A DNA stretch of 15,504 nt from an uncultured Ilumatobacter sp. (lineage in GTDB: Bacteria; Actinomycetota; Acidimicrobiia; Acidimicrobiales; Ilumatobacteraceae), in assembly GCA_937905835.1 (NCBI GenBank), contig CALCXK010000065.1, positions 1-15,504 of the forward strand, written 5' to 3'. A program made the position numbers and the translations under genes. Every line of letters begins with the position of its first letter. Position 1 is the stretch's first letter. Of this stretch, positions 5,100 to 13,549 are shown in pieces. The notes under the pieces are model-generated. The model did no database searches. It saw only the letters and a program-made list of their open reading frames with translations, and had not been told where the DNA came from.

Positions 5100-7058
5100 T
5101 CAAGATGCGAGGCGCAGGGCGCGGCCGACATGCAGGTCGCAGATGTCGGCGAGCGGCAGACCGATTGCTGCGGCGTAGTTTTGGCGCCCGAGTTCGCGCC
5201 GGTGTTCACCGTCTTCGAGCACGGCAGCGATCGCATCGGCGAGCGAGTCGGGTTCTCCCGGCTCGAATGGCTCGGCCGCATATCCCTCGTGTTGGATGAG
5301 TTCGAGGAGATCGCCGAGTCGAGGCGCGATCACCGCTCGGGCGTAGCAGCCCGCCTGGTGGAGCGGCCCGCTGCTGCCGGTGGTCGCGGTGTAGGGAAAG
5401 ACCACCGCCGACGCCGATTCGAACAGGTCGGCGATGTCCGTCTCGTGGACGTAGCCGGTGAATCGCACGCCGGGAAGGTCTGCGTAGTCGAGCGCCGCGC
5501 TCTCGAGGTAGCCAGCGGCTCCAGGATTATCGGTGCCGGCGATGACCACCTCGACATCGTCGAATCCGCCGCGGTCCAAAAGGATGCGGTGAGCGTCGAG
5601 TAGGTCCTCGATCCGTTTGTACGTGCCGAACTTACCGAAGGCGAGGATGCGACGACGACCGTCGACGGTCTCATCGGCCGGAGCCAACGGGGTCTCAAAC
5701 GTACCGTGGGGGGTAAGGCTCACATTTTGGGCGCCGTAGGATTCGCGCAAGGTTTCCACGAACGACGGCATCGTAGTGGCGACCCAATCGGCCCGCAGGA
5801 CGACCTTCGTCATCACTCGACCGAGGGCGGACAACGCCCTGAGACGGGCGGGGGAATTGCCGTATCCGGCGGCGGAGAGATCGACCTTCTCGACGATGTT
5901 GTGCAAAAGGACCATGGTGCGCACGCCGCGTAGGCGGAGCAACGCGGGCATACACAGGCCGAGGGCAGCTGGCACCCGACGAATTCCGAATGACGAAAAG
6001 TGGGCGTTAAACAAGACGACGTCGGGCCGAGTGCGACCGACCGCTCGCCATAGTCGCCATGGTGTGGACCACGAGTCGAACCGCCATGCGGCGACGACGC
6101 AGTAGGCATCGCTCGATTCCGGCAGGCCATCGCGATCATCGGCCAGCACGATGAGCTCGCTGACTTCGGGCTTGTCGGCAAGGTGTCGCACGAGGTGATG
6201 GCCGTACTCGGTGAGGGTGGCGGTGGACGGTGGGAGGGCAGTGACCACGGCGAGACGCAGACCGCGCTCAAGCGTCGCGTCGCCCCGAGCGGGGCGAACT
6301 CTCGGATACCGACCGATGAGGGCCTGAAGACGGATACGAACCACATCGACGAGGAAGTTGAGCGCCGTACGGAAGGGATCGACCGTCGATCCGGGAGCAT
6401 CGATCCAGCGGATCGGCACCTCGTGGATGGAGAAGTCGAGACGGCGGGCCAGGAAAAGGATCTCGGCATCGAAAGAGAAACCGTCGACGCGCTGGACGGA
6501 GAACAAAGCCATCGCCGCATCGCGACGGAAGAGTTTGAAGCCGCACTGCGTGTCAGCGAGATCGAGTCCGAGGCCAAGGCGGGTGACCTTGCGGGCACCC
6601 CAGCTCGTCAACCTGCGGATCGTCGACTTCTCGGCTTCCTCGCTGCCGACCGTTCCCCGCGAGCCGATCACGACATCGGCGGAGTCGGCGGCATCGATGA
6701 TCGCGTCGATCTCTCTGATCGGTGTCGATAGATCTGCGTCGCTGAACAGGATCAGACGACCGCCCGAGGCGGCGACGCCGGCGCGGACTGCGGCACCTTT
6801 GCCCCGGTTGATGCCGGGGGCCAACACGATGACATTACGCATGCCCATGTTGCGCACCAGGTCGGGTGTGCCGTCCGTCGAACCGTCGTCAGACACGATG
6901 ATTTCGAACGATTCGGGTCGTATGGCGAGGTGGGCGACGATCGACGCAATGGTCGGAACGATGCGGGCTGATTCGTTGTAGGTGGGGATGACGATGGTGA
7001 GATCGGGGTTGAGTGGCACCGGCTGATCTCGCCATGTGATGTAGGAGGAGTAGCTCAT
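5100..7058 (-). CDS. Bifunctional GT2-GT4 fusion glycosyltransferase
   Basis: From the ATG at 7058 this is 652 aa. The N-terminal half (about residues 20-250) is a GT2 domain like dolichyl/polyprenyl-phosphate glycosyltransferases: IVIPTYNES at the start, VSDDGSTDGT, then LFSDADLSTPI with the DxD metal site at about 107-109, and the TQCGFKLFRR pattern. The C-terminal half (about 265-650) is a GT4-type GT-B enzyme: LAVVTALPPSTATLTEYG, HNIVEKVD, FGKFGTYKRIEDLLDA and SGPLHQAGCYARAVIAPRLG. No convincing membrane helix is visible, so it is probably cytoplasmic or membrane-associated. A lipid-phosphate sugar donor made by one half and a transfer by the other would be a neat division, but the substrates are unknown. 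A GTG at 7091 would add 11 residues; neither start has a strong ribosome site. It is the last gene of the polysaccharide operon, 57 nt after the membrane protein. Confidence 0.85.
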   Translation of the reverse strand: MSYSSYITWRDQPVPLNPDLTIVIPTYNESARIVPTIASIVAHLAIRPESFEIIVSDDGSTDGTPDLVRNMGMRNVIVLAPGINRGKGAAVRAGVAASGGRLILFSDADLSTPIREIDAIIDAADSADVVIGSRGTVGSEEAEKSTIRRLTSWGARKVTRLGLGLDLADTQCGFKLFRRDAAMALFSVQRVDGFSFDAEILFLARRLDFSIHEVPIRWIDAPGSTVDPFRTALNFLVDVVRIRLQALIGRYPRVRPARGDATLERGLRLAVVTALPPSTATLTEYGHHLVRHLADKPEVSELIVLADDRDGLPESSDAYCVVAAWRFDSWSTPWRLWRAVGRTRPDVVLFNAHFSSFGIRRVPAALGLCMPALLRLRGVRTMVLLHNIVEKVDLSAAGYGNSPARLRALSALGRVMTKVVLRADWVATTMPSFVETLRESYGAQNVSLTPHGTFETPLAPADETVDGRRRILAFGKFGTYKRIEDLLDAHRILLDRGGFDDVEVVIAGTDNPGAAGYLESAALDYADLPGVRFTGYVHETDIADLFESASAVVFPYTATTGSSGPLHQAGCYARAVIAPRLGDLLELIQHEGYAAEPFEPGEPDSLADAIAAVLEDGEHRRELGRQNYAAAIGLPLADICDLHVGRALRLAS

Positions 7059-7106
7059 GGGCCTGAAGGTAGAGAGTCGACATCTGGTCACTGCCGAGCG
7101 AAGTTC

Positions 7107-7123
7107 AAGCCTTGATCAAGCTT
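7107..7123. repeat. Near-perfect palindrome at the end of the membrane-protein gene
   Basis: AAGC-C-TTGATCAA-GCTT is a 16-bp palindrome interrupted by one extra C. It covers the stop codon (7118-7116) of the large membrane protein and lies about 50 nt before the start of the fusion glycosyltransferase. It could be a protein site or a small hairpin at the junction. There is no T-run, so it is not a typical terminator. Confidence 0.3.
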
Positions 7124-10100
7124 CCTCTTTGGGTTCGATGCGGGCCCGCCAGCGGACCACGAGGAAGCTGGCCATGACGAGGAGCCCTGTTGCCGCGAGG
7201 TGACCGAATCGATCGCCCAGCCCGTCGGGGCTCGGCGGGGCCAACTCCTCGAGACCGAAGAGTTCGAGGAGTTGGTCGTTGGTGAGATCGGCATGGGGGC
7301 CGTTCGCGGCGGGGTCGAGATATGAGTTGCGGGAGTCGTAGCGAACGGGGTGGATATCGGAGCAATCGAGATCATCGAGGCTTTCCACGAGCTGAACTTC
7401 GTCGGGTAGCTGCATGTCGACGTACTCGTCTTCAGGAACAAGAGCGAGGCCTTCGATCAACATCGGGTTCTCATCGAGCTTGTCGAACACCATCTGATGG
7501 GCGCCTGCCTCGGCATCGACCACGCCGAGATCGAAATAGGAATAGCGGAAGTTGACCGGCACGAGATCATCAGGAATCCGGCCTTCGAGTTCTTCGACAG
7601 TGAACGCCGAAACATCAATCGGCTGGCGATCGGGCTCGTAGACGTCGTCGACGGAGAAAATCTTGAGGGAGTCCTCGGGAGAGCGGAGTTCGTGTTGTTC
7701 GTCGAGTCCGAGGGTCGGTGCCGTCACCTCGACATTGTTGCCCGGCGCCGCGCCACGTAGGAGCACGCGGTAGCGCCCGTCTTCGGGAGCGGTCACGGTG
7801 AACGTTTCCCTGGTCGGGCGGGGCGCGCCGACGAAGCTGCCCTGGAACGTGCCGAAGATCCCCGGCGTGATCATCTGGTTGCGATTCCACTTGGTGTCGG
7901 AAAAGAAGAGAAACAGACGGAACATCGGTGAGAGGTAGTAGTTGCTCGACACGATGTCGGGGTTGAACGCGAAGATCTTTGAGTTCGGCAGGGCAAAGGC
8001 CTCATCGTTCTCGCTCAGCCAGAGATCGATAGCCGCCGACGCAGGATCCTCAGCCAGCAGATGGACAGGCGTGCCGTCCGTCGGGGTCTCGTAGTTGTAC
8101 ACGTAGCGGAAGTCGTAACAACGGCTGAGCTCAAGTCGAGCGAAGATCGCATCAAGGTAGCTATTCCAACTGGTGTCGAACAGTAAGATCTCTCGCTCTT
8201 CCTCACGGGGGTCGGTGAGCTGGTAGAGCACGAAACTGTCGTTCTCCATGATGGTTTCGACGAATTCGGGCTGCGCTTCGAGCTGTTCTCGAAGATACGT
8301 CTCGATGTCGGGCAGGTACTCGGCTCCAACTCCCCGGTTGTCCTCGATCTGCTTGTTGAGCACGATGTAGGTGAGGTCGATGTCGCGGGCGATGTTGATC
8401 CACCAGTCCTGGCGGTAATACAGACCGCGCAGGAGCAGGAAGAACTCGAACTTGTTTTCCGTGTCGCCGGTGAGCCCGTAGTAGAAGCTCGGCTGATCCA
8501 GGTAGTAGATGTAGAACTTGTCAATGAAATTGTGGGGGTTGCCCTGCGAGTCGATCACGAGCTTCGACGTCTCGGTCGGCGGCAGAACCACCGTCTTTCC
8601 CTTTGGCAACTCGTCGAGCTCGTCCTTGATCTCCTTCAGATCGTCGACGGGATAGGGCGAGGCGAAGTCTTGGAAATTCCCAGATGTGAAGACCTCCCGA
8701 TAGGGAGGGTTCGACAGGAACGGGAGGAAGAACACCGAGCCGAGTGCGATGGACACCGCTATGACCGTGGAGGTTCCGGCGATGGCTCGAGTGCGGCCGG
8801 GCTGATTGCTCGGCCCGGTGACTATGCCGTGGGCCCAGTCGATCGCCCGGATCAAGGGCAACGACATCAGGAGTGGTCCGAGCATGAACAGGATGAGCTG
8901 GAAGCGGTGGGGAAACCGCAGCACCTGGACGATGGCGCTCGAGATTGTGAGCGTCATGTCACCCACCGGGGAGTCGGTGGCGTAAAGCGTTCGAGTCATC
9001 GCAGCCAGCGAGCGATGGAAGGTCGGGACCCACGACGGGTCCGCGTAGCCGACCGTCGCCCAGATCGCGAAGCTCACGTTTACGTACATCACGCTGAGCA
9101 GCTGCCGGTGAGGTCGTGACGGAAAGAGTGAATTCCTCAGGCCCGGCACCAGCAGGGGTGACAGGACCAGCACCATGTAGAGGATGTTGCTGACCCGCGG
9201 TGTCTTGGCGAGATAGTCACCGAACTGGATCTTGTCCATGATCCCGGCGAGGTCCCAGGAGAACACGTGGATCAGCGACACCGACACGTCCTTAATGAAG
9301 TAGTAGTCGCCAGGAACGGTCTGGGCGAGATCGCCCACGCCACGAAGCGCGACGAACTTCACGAAGATCGCGTAGGGCACAAGAGCGATGACGAGCAGCA
9401 GGGCGAACGCGGTGACACAGCGCCCGGTGATCGTGTTGGAGAGGCGGATGTAGCGGTTCCACAGCGCGCCACGAGTGGGCCGCCGCAGGAGTTGGCCGGG
9501 CCGGAGTGAGCGCAGGCGCCCGAAGCCGCCCTCGCGGATCCACTTCGATAACTCGCCGAGAGCAAGGGTCGTGACCGTGACGGCCATGAAGAGCCCGAAG
9601 AGCACCAAATAGTGGACCGCGGGGTTGAGAAGAGTGGTCACGCAGGCCAGGACCACCCGGCGCCGCCAGCGGGCCTCGCGGAAGAGGATCGCGTCGAGCA
9701 TCACGAGAGCCGACACGGTGAAGAGACAGAGGCCGAGCACGAGTGTGTAGAAGTGGGTGATTTTGGCGTAGATCGTGATGAGGTAGATGAGGGCCGTCGG
9801 GAAGGCCGTTCCTGCGTAGATCGCGACCCGGGACAGCTGAGTAAACACTCGGGCGATGAACCATGAAGTGATGAGGTACGCCGACCACACGATCGCGGGG
9901 AGCATGAACAGGAGGGCGAACGGAAGCACCTTGTAGTGGCGCACCCAGGTGGTCAAGAACGAGTAGCGAACCCGAAATTCGTAGCCGTTAGTGAGCTCCG
10001 AGAAGTCGCCCTTCGCCTGATCGAAAAGCTGCGACTGAGGGTTAAAGAAGGGTACGAGTTCGGAGCCGCTGATCACGGTGCTGCCGTTCAGGATCCCGCC

Positions 10101-10211
10101 GAGTCCAAACAGGACATCGCGGAAGATGTACAGCGCTGCGGCCTGGTAGACGAGGCCGACCAGGAGCGCGATACGCCGGTGGGTGTGCTCGACGCCGCGG
10201 AGGCATTTCAT
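7116..10211 (-). CDS. Large polytopic membrane protein with extracytoplasmic domain, possible GT-C-type glycosyltransferase
   Basis: The 1031-aa product begins with a membrane helix (about residues 14-33) and has roughly ten or more hydrophobic segments up to about 500. A long soluble stretch (about 510-990) follows, then one final helix (HLAATGLLVMASFLVV) and a short basic tail. Many-helix N-terminus, extracytoplasmic mass and C-terminal anchor is the plan of GT-C-type enzymes and of large actinobacterial cell-wall arabinosyltransferases. GT-C enzymes use an acidic residue in the first outer loop; here that loop contains STVISGSELVPFFNP, with one Glu. The late domain (about 790-850, FTVTAPEDGRYRVLLRGAAPG) looks like a beta-sandwich. 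I do not recognise the exact family. Its position among a flippase, pyruvyl transferase and glycosyltransferase supports a role in assembling or modifying an exported glycan. Its ATG overlaps the upstream stop as ATGA. Confidence 0.75.
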   Translation of the reverse strand: MKCLRGVEHTHRRIALLVGLVYQAAALYIFRDVLFGLGGILNGSTVISGSELVPFFNPQSQLFDQAKGDFSELTNGYEFRVRYSFLTTWVRHYKVLPFALLFMLPAIVWSAYLITSWFIARVFTQLSRVAIYAGTAFPTALIYLITIYAKITHFYTLVLGLCLFTVSALVMLDAILFREARWRRRVVLACVTTLLNPAVHYLVLFGLFMAVTVTTLALGELSKWIREGGFGRLRSLRPGQLLRRPTRGALWNRYIRLSNTITGRCVTAFALLLVIALVPYAIFVKFVALRGVGDLAQTVPGDYYFIKDVSVSLIHVFSWDLAGIMDKIQFGDYLAKTPRVSNILYMVLVLSPLLVPGLRNSLFPSRPHRQLLSVMYVNVSFAIWATVGYADPSWVPTFHRSLAAMTRTLYATDSPVGDMTLTISSAIVQVLRFPHRFQLILFMLGPLLMSLPLIRAIDWAHGIVTGPSNQPGRTRAIAGTSTVIAVSIALGSVFFLPFLSNPPYREVFTSGNFQDFASPYPVDDLKEIKDELDELPKGKTVVLPPTETSKLVIDSQGNPHNFIDKFYIYYLDQPSFYYGLTGDTENKFEFFLLLRGLYYRQDWWINIARDIDLTYIVLNKQIEDNRGVGAEYLPDIETYLREQLEAQPEFVETIMENDSFVLYQLTDPREEEREILLFDTSWNSYLDAIFARLELSRCYDFRYVYNYETPTDGTPVHLLAEDPASAAIDLWLSENDEAFALPNSKIFAFNPDIVSSNYYLSPMFRLFLFFSDTKWNRNQMITPGIFGTFQGSFVGAPRPTRETFTVTAPEDGRYRVLLRGAAPGNNVEVTAPTLGLDEQHELRSPEDSLKIFSVDDVYEPDRQPIDVSAFTVEELEGRIPDDLVPVNFRYSYFDLGVVDAEAGAHQMVFDKLDENPMLIEGLALVPEDEYVDMQLPDEVQLVESLDDLDCSDIHPVRYDSRNSYLDPAANGPHADLTNDQLLELFGLEELAPPSPDGLGDRFGHLAATGLLVMASFLVVRWRARIEPKEEA

Positions 10212-11389
10212 CGTGCGTCCGCCGCGAACCCCGCAGCTGACCAGCTGCTGCTCGGCGCAGCAATCCAGGCCCGTACCGCCATGGCATACGCATCCAAGTC
10301 GCGGCGCCGTGACGCCGCCGCCGTCTGCAGCCGGCCACCCTCGTCGGGGCAGGCGCCGAGAGTGCTCACCGCGGCGGCTAGTGCCAGCGGGTCGAGGTAT
10401 TGATCAACCGGAAAGGAGACCGGAGCGAGTCCGAGCCCGTCAGCCAGTTCGGTGACCTTGATGTTGTACGGGAGGGGGACGACCGGCGTGCCAAGAATCG
10501 TCGAGATCACGACGGCGTGGAGGCGTTCGGCGACGACCACGTCGGCCTGCGCAATGATCCGGGCGACATCGTGGTGATCGGCGACTGGCTCGAAACGGCA
10601 GCGCAAACCCTGATCGGTGACGAAGTCCTCGAGAACGGCGAGATCGTGGTCGTCCTTGAAGCCGCTCTGCATTGGCAGGGCGACGAGTTCGAGCCCGGAC
10701 CGCTGGTCGACTTCGCGAAGTGCGGTTCCGACGCGGTCGAGGAACACCCGCCAGGCGTCCTCGTCCTCGACGTCGTGGTTGAGGCTGAGTGCCACTCGAA
10801 GAGGTTCGGCGGACTCACGGGGTCGGTTGCCGCTCGCCTCGAACCCTTCCGGGGCATTTGCAAACACGACATCAGGCATCTCGACGAGCCGGGAGCGGCG
10901 CACACCGAGTTCGAGGCAGGTTGTCCAGGAGGCCTGGTCTCGGACAGAGATGAGTGTCGCCTGACGCAGGATCAGGGCAGCCAGAAACCGGCCGCGACGG
11001 CTACTCACCGGACCGACACCGATGTTGCTCATCAGCATCGGCGTGCGAGTGAACCAGCGGGCCGTGGTCATCAGAACGAGCACCATCAGGAGCACCGAGG
11101 TCCGCCTACGTCCGGTGGCCGGGGTGAGCTCCTTCACGATGCTGCCCCCGGCGAAGAACAACACGTCGGCCCGGCGAATGCGACGCAGTAGACCGAGCCG
11201 TTCGGCGGCGGTGTCGAAGATGTCGACGTCGTAGGCCGGGTCGAGGGCCGCGGCAGTGGCAACCGGGTCATAGGAGTTGATCTCGTAGTCGTGCTCGGAT
11301 CCGAGCATGCTCAGGAACGTGGAGAGTAGGAGTTCATCACCGATATTCTGCTGGCCGTGGGTGCCGAGAAGGAGGACGCGACGACTCAT
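10208..11389 (-). CDS. Polysaccharide pyruvyl transferase family protein
   Basis: This 393-aa protein fits the polysaccharide pyruvyl transferase family (CsaB-like), which transfers pyruvate from phosphoenolpyruvate to a sugar as a ketal. The N-terminus has the signature LLLGTHGQQNIGDELLL (Asn15, Gly17, Asp18, Glu19). Further on are ADVLFFAGGSIVKE, a SVRDQASW segment near residue 150 and the C-terminal VVAERLHAVVISTILGTPVVPLPYN, where the family has its Arg-x-His active-site element. It should act in the cytoplasm on a lipid-linked glycan. Some members of the family catalyse other reactions, so the donor is not certain. GGAGGTG (11401-11395) lies 5 nt before the ATG and fixes the start. It is coupled by ATGA overlaps to both the flippase and the large membrane protein. 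Confidence 0.88.
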   Translation of the reverse strand: MSRRVLLLGTHGQQNIGDELLLSTFLSMLGSEHDYEINSYDPVATAAALDPAYDVDIFDTAAERLGLLRRIRRADVLFFAGGSIVKELTPATGRRRTSVLLMVLVLMTTARWFTRTPMLMSNIGVGPVSSRRGRFLAALILRQATLISVRDQASWTTCLELGVRRSRLVEMPDVVFANAPEGFEASGNRPRESAEPLRVALSLNHDVEDEDAWRVFLDRVGTALREVDQRSGLELVALPMQSGFKDDHDLAVLEDFVTDQGLRCRFEPVADHHDVARIIAQADVVVAERLHAVVISTILGTPVVPLPYNIKVTELADGLGLAPVSFPVDQYLDPLALAAAVSTLGACPDEGGRLQTAAASRRRDLDAYAMAVRAWIAAPSSSWSAAGFAADAR

Positions 11390-12615
11390 GACGACACCTC
11401 CGTCGGTCGCAGGGATCGACGGGCTTGTACCGCTACGAGAACAGCAGCGACTCCGATCCTGATGTCGAGCACGGCCGGCACGTCGTGAGCCGCGGCGATG
11501 ACCGTCGCGGCCTGCAGCACACCGGCTGCCACCATGATGTGGGCCGCTCGGCAGCCGCCGGCAGCTACATCAACGGCAGCGAGCAGGTGAGCGATGGCCA
11601 GAAGAGCCGTGGCGAGGACATAGGGGCCGACGAGTTCGGCAGCGACCGACTCGTCGCCGGCGCCGAGGGCCTGCACGATGCCATCGGCGAATCCCCAAGC
11701 GATGGTGGTGGCGAGGATGCCGAGCACGCTGAGCCCCAGCACGGCCCGCACGACGATGCGCCGTGACCCGGCCGTGTGTGGTGCCGCGGCCACAACCGGG
11801 AACACCGTGTTGGTGATCGCTGCGGCGACGAAGTGAAAGGCTCGACCGGCCAGGGCCGCGAGGGCGAACGCACCGGCGGCCTCGGGGACAAAGCCATACT
11901 TCACGATCAGTAGGTCGGCGTTGGCGAGCACGATCTGACCGGCTAACAGAGCAGCCGTGGCCGCGATCGGCGCAACGTTGCCCATGGTTGGAATCGCTGG
12001 AGCCCCAGTGGTGTGACGACTCAACGCGATGGCAAACAACGATGCGATTGCGAGCGATACCGAGATGCCGATGGCCGACGCCCCCGCGCCGACACCGAGC
12101 TGAAGAGCGATGACGGTGGCGAGGAGACGGAGGGTGCCTTCCACAGCAAAGGTCGCAGCGAGGGTGACGAAACGCAAACGTCCTTGGAGCGTGCCCCGCT
12201 CGACGGCGAGCACCATCTGGAAAGGAAGTCCGAGGGCCAGCAGTGTGAAGATCAAGGATCCGTCGGTCTTGAAGAGATCAGCGAATAACGGAGCGGCGAG
12301 TCCAAGGGCGAGTGCAGCTGCGGCACCGACCCTCAGCCCGAATCGCCGAGTTGTCGCCGCGGCACCGGTCGAGGCAACTCGCTGTGCGGTGACCAGCTGC
12401 ACGATTGCGGCCAATCCGGTCGTCGCGAGCATGAAAGTGACGGCCAGCGCGGCGTCGCCGAAGCCCGCAGCATCGAGACTGCGGGCCAGAGTGGCGTTTG
12501 TGGCGTAGTTCGCGAGGCCGGTGAACAGTCCGGCCGCGGTGAGTACCATCCCGCCGCGGGCGAGCGATTGGGTCGGCGATGGACCGGGTGCGGTCGTGGT
12601 TGAACTGGGGGACAT
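11386..12615 (-). CDS. Polysaccharide flippase-like (MOP/PST superfamily) membrane protein
   Basis: The 409-aa product is hydrophobic almost throughout, with about 10-12 membrane segments. Its start, LARGGMVLTAAGLFTGLANYATNATLARSLDAAGFGDAALAVTFM, is typical of Wzx-like polysaccharide exporters: a first helix, then the A-R-x-L-x-x-x-x-F/Y-G turn leading into the second. It should flip a lipid-linked oligosaccharide across the membrane for the products of the downstream enzymes. The family usually has about 400-480 residues, so this is full length. The N-terminal 18 residues are Ser/Thr/Pro-rich and cytoplasmic. ATG at 12615 has GGAG about 7 nt upstream. It is the first gene of the polysaccharide operon, and its leader holds two dyads. 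Confidence 0.86.
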   Translation of the reverse strand: MSPSSTTTAPGPSPTQSLARGGMVLTAAGLFTGLANYATNATLARSLDAAGFGDAALAVTFMLATTGLAAIVQLVTAQRVASTGAAATTRRFGLRVGAAAALALGLAAPLFADLFKTDGSLIFTLLALGLPFQMVLAVERGTLQGRLRFVTLAATFAVEGTLRLLATVIALQLGVGAGASAIGISVSLAIASLFAIALSRHTTGAPAIPTMGNVAPIAATAALLAGQIVLANADLLIVKYGFVPEAAGAFALAALAGRAFHFVAAAITNTVFPVVAAAPHTAGSRRIVVRAVLGLSVLGILATTIAWGFADGIVQALGAGDESVAAELVGPYVLATALLAIAHLLAAVDVAAGGCRAAHIMVAAGVLQAATVIAAAHDVPAVLDIRIGVAAVLVAVQARRSLRPTEVSS

Positions 12616-12655
12616 CCTGGCTCCGTTGGGGGGCTGCCAGGCCAGCGTGGATGAG

Positions 12656-12671
12656 CGCCCTGAAGAGGGCG
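12656..12671 (-). promoter_or_regulatory. GC-rich hairpin in the polysaccharide operon leader
   Basis: CGCCCT-CTTC-AGGGCG on the minus strand forms a perfect 6-bp stem with a 4-nt loop, about 41-56 nt before the flippase ATG. No T-run follows, so an intrinsic terminator is unlikely. It would be in the 5' leader of the operon if transcription starts near the larger dyad upstream. Confidence 0.45.
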
Positions 12672-12686
12672 TCTCGTCAAGCTCAA

Positions 12687-12708
12687 GTTCGCGTCAAGAG
12701 ACGCGAAC
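12687..12708. promoter_or_regulatory. 22-bp perfect dyad, probable operator of the polysaccharide operon
   Basis: GTTCGCGTC and GACGCGAAC form a perfect 9-bp inverted repeat around a 4-nt centre, 72-93 nt before the flippase ATG. On the minus strand TTGACG (12697-12692) sits inside it, and a second TTGACG follows at 12680-12675. Either could be a -35 box, although I see no good -10 box 17 nt after either. The wider block also has GCGTCTC/GAGACGC arms (12669-12675 and 12698-12704), so an alternative fold overlaps the dyad. A dimeric regulator site is the simplest reading. Confidence 0.5.
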
Positions 12709-12832
12709 CGCGTGGGCGCGCCGAGCCATGGCGCGGGCGAGGCCGAGTCATGGTCTGACCCGTCACATCGACAGGCTTTCCGGTCCGCTATCGATGAGGA
12801 TCCGACTCATACCCGACTGCCGAACGCGTCAC

Positions 12833-13549
12833 TCAGACCTCGCTGAAGACTGGCTTCGTCTTCCCGATCCGGACGTAGATCTCCTCAGGGATGACGTCCG
12901 GGTCGCGGTAAACATGGCGCACACAAGGTTCCCCCGGTCGTTCCGATGGGAACTCGACGCTCGTCAGTCGGCCCGTCGTTTCGACGGCTTGAATCTCGTT
13001 GTTCACCGAGCAGTGCGCGCAGTAGACCCACATGGAGTCGCGACCGAAGGTCCGGGGACCGGATTCGGTGAGGGTGAGGAGGCCGTCGTAGGCGCCGCTG
13101 TCGACGAGCCAGCCACCACTACCGCAGCGAAAGGACATGACGATGTTCTCGTCGTCTTCGGAGAGTTCGACGCCGGCACCGTTGGCGAGCATCGCTCGGG
13201 CGACCACTTTGGCCCGTACCTCGGCGGGCACCGACCACCAGTCGTGCTCGGGCGTGGCCCGGTCAGCCAGGTTCCGTTCGCCGAACTGTCGGAGCGCGGC
13301 CTCGACTGCCGCCTCGCCCTCGGTCTCGCCAATCCATGACAGCAACTCGGCGATCCACCGAATCGAGTACTGCTTCAGCTCCCGCGCCAGGCGCTCAGCC
13401 CGATCAAGCTGGTCTTGAGCGAGCGCCAAATCACCCTCGTCGATCGCCTGACGGGCCTGCGCGTGATGCGATTCCCAGTCGGTAACTGCCTCGGCGTTTC
13501 CGTCAACATCACAAACTGCTCGAGGTAGGTGTTGTACGTGAGACTCCAC
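12833..13549 (-). CDS. Cys-rich protein of unknown function
   Basis: Read from the GTG at 13549, the product is 238 aa. The convincing part begins near residue 23 (TDWESHHAQARQAIDEGD): an alpha-helical first half (about 23-125) and a second half with CGSGG (Cys142), YCAHC (Cys177/Cys180) and EPCVRHVY (Cys209/His212). The Cys/His spacing suggests a metal site or thiol chemistry. The CGSGG element reminded me of L-2-amino-thiazoline-4-carboxylate-hydrolase-like proteins, but I cannot support that name. There is no ATG, GTG or TTG in frame near residue 23: where one expects a start, the codon before Thr23 is GTT. The only upstream start is the GTG at 13549, inside a remnant gene, so the first 22 residues are probably chimeric. 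No signal peptide is seen. It lies 217 nt before the polysaccharide operon in the same direction. Confidence 0.6.
   Translation of the reverse strand: MESHVQHLPRAVCDVDGNAEAVTDWESHHAQARQAIDEGDLALAQDQLDRAERLARELKQYSIRWIAELLSWIGETEGEAAVEAALRQFGERNLADRATPEHDWWSVPAEVRAKVVARAMLANGAGVELSEDDENIVMSFRCGSGGWLVDSGAYDGLLTLTESGPRTFGRDSMWVYCAHCSVNNEIQAVETTGRLTSVEFPSERPGEPCVRHVYRDPDVIPEEIYVRIGKTKPVFSEV

Larger units (their letters stand above)
12616..12832. other. Leader/intergenic region between the Cys-rich gene and the polysaccharide operon
   Basis: These 217 bases hold the two dyads and TTGACG elements described separately. No start-stop frame with family character was seen on either strand, and no T-run terminator for the upstream gene is visible. 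Confidence 0.5.

Noticed and set aside
12521..13339. Long plus-strand open frames opposite the minus-strand genes (for example here and at 2465-3235)
   Set aside because: They are antisense shadows of GC-rich coding sequence: the opposite frames carry recognisable domains, while these have no family pattern.
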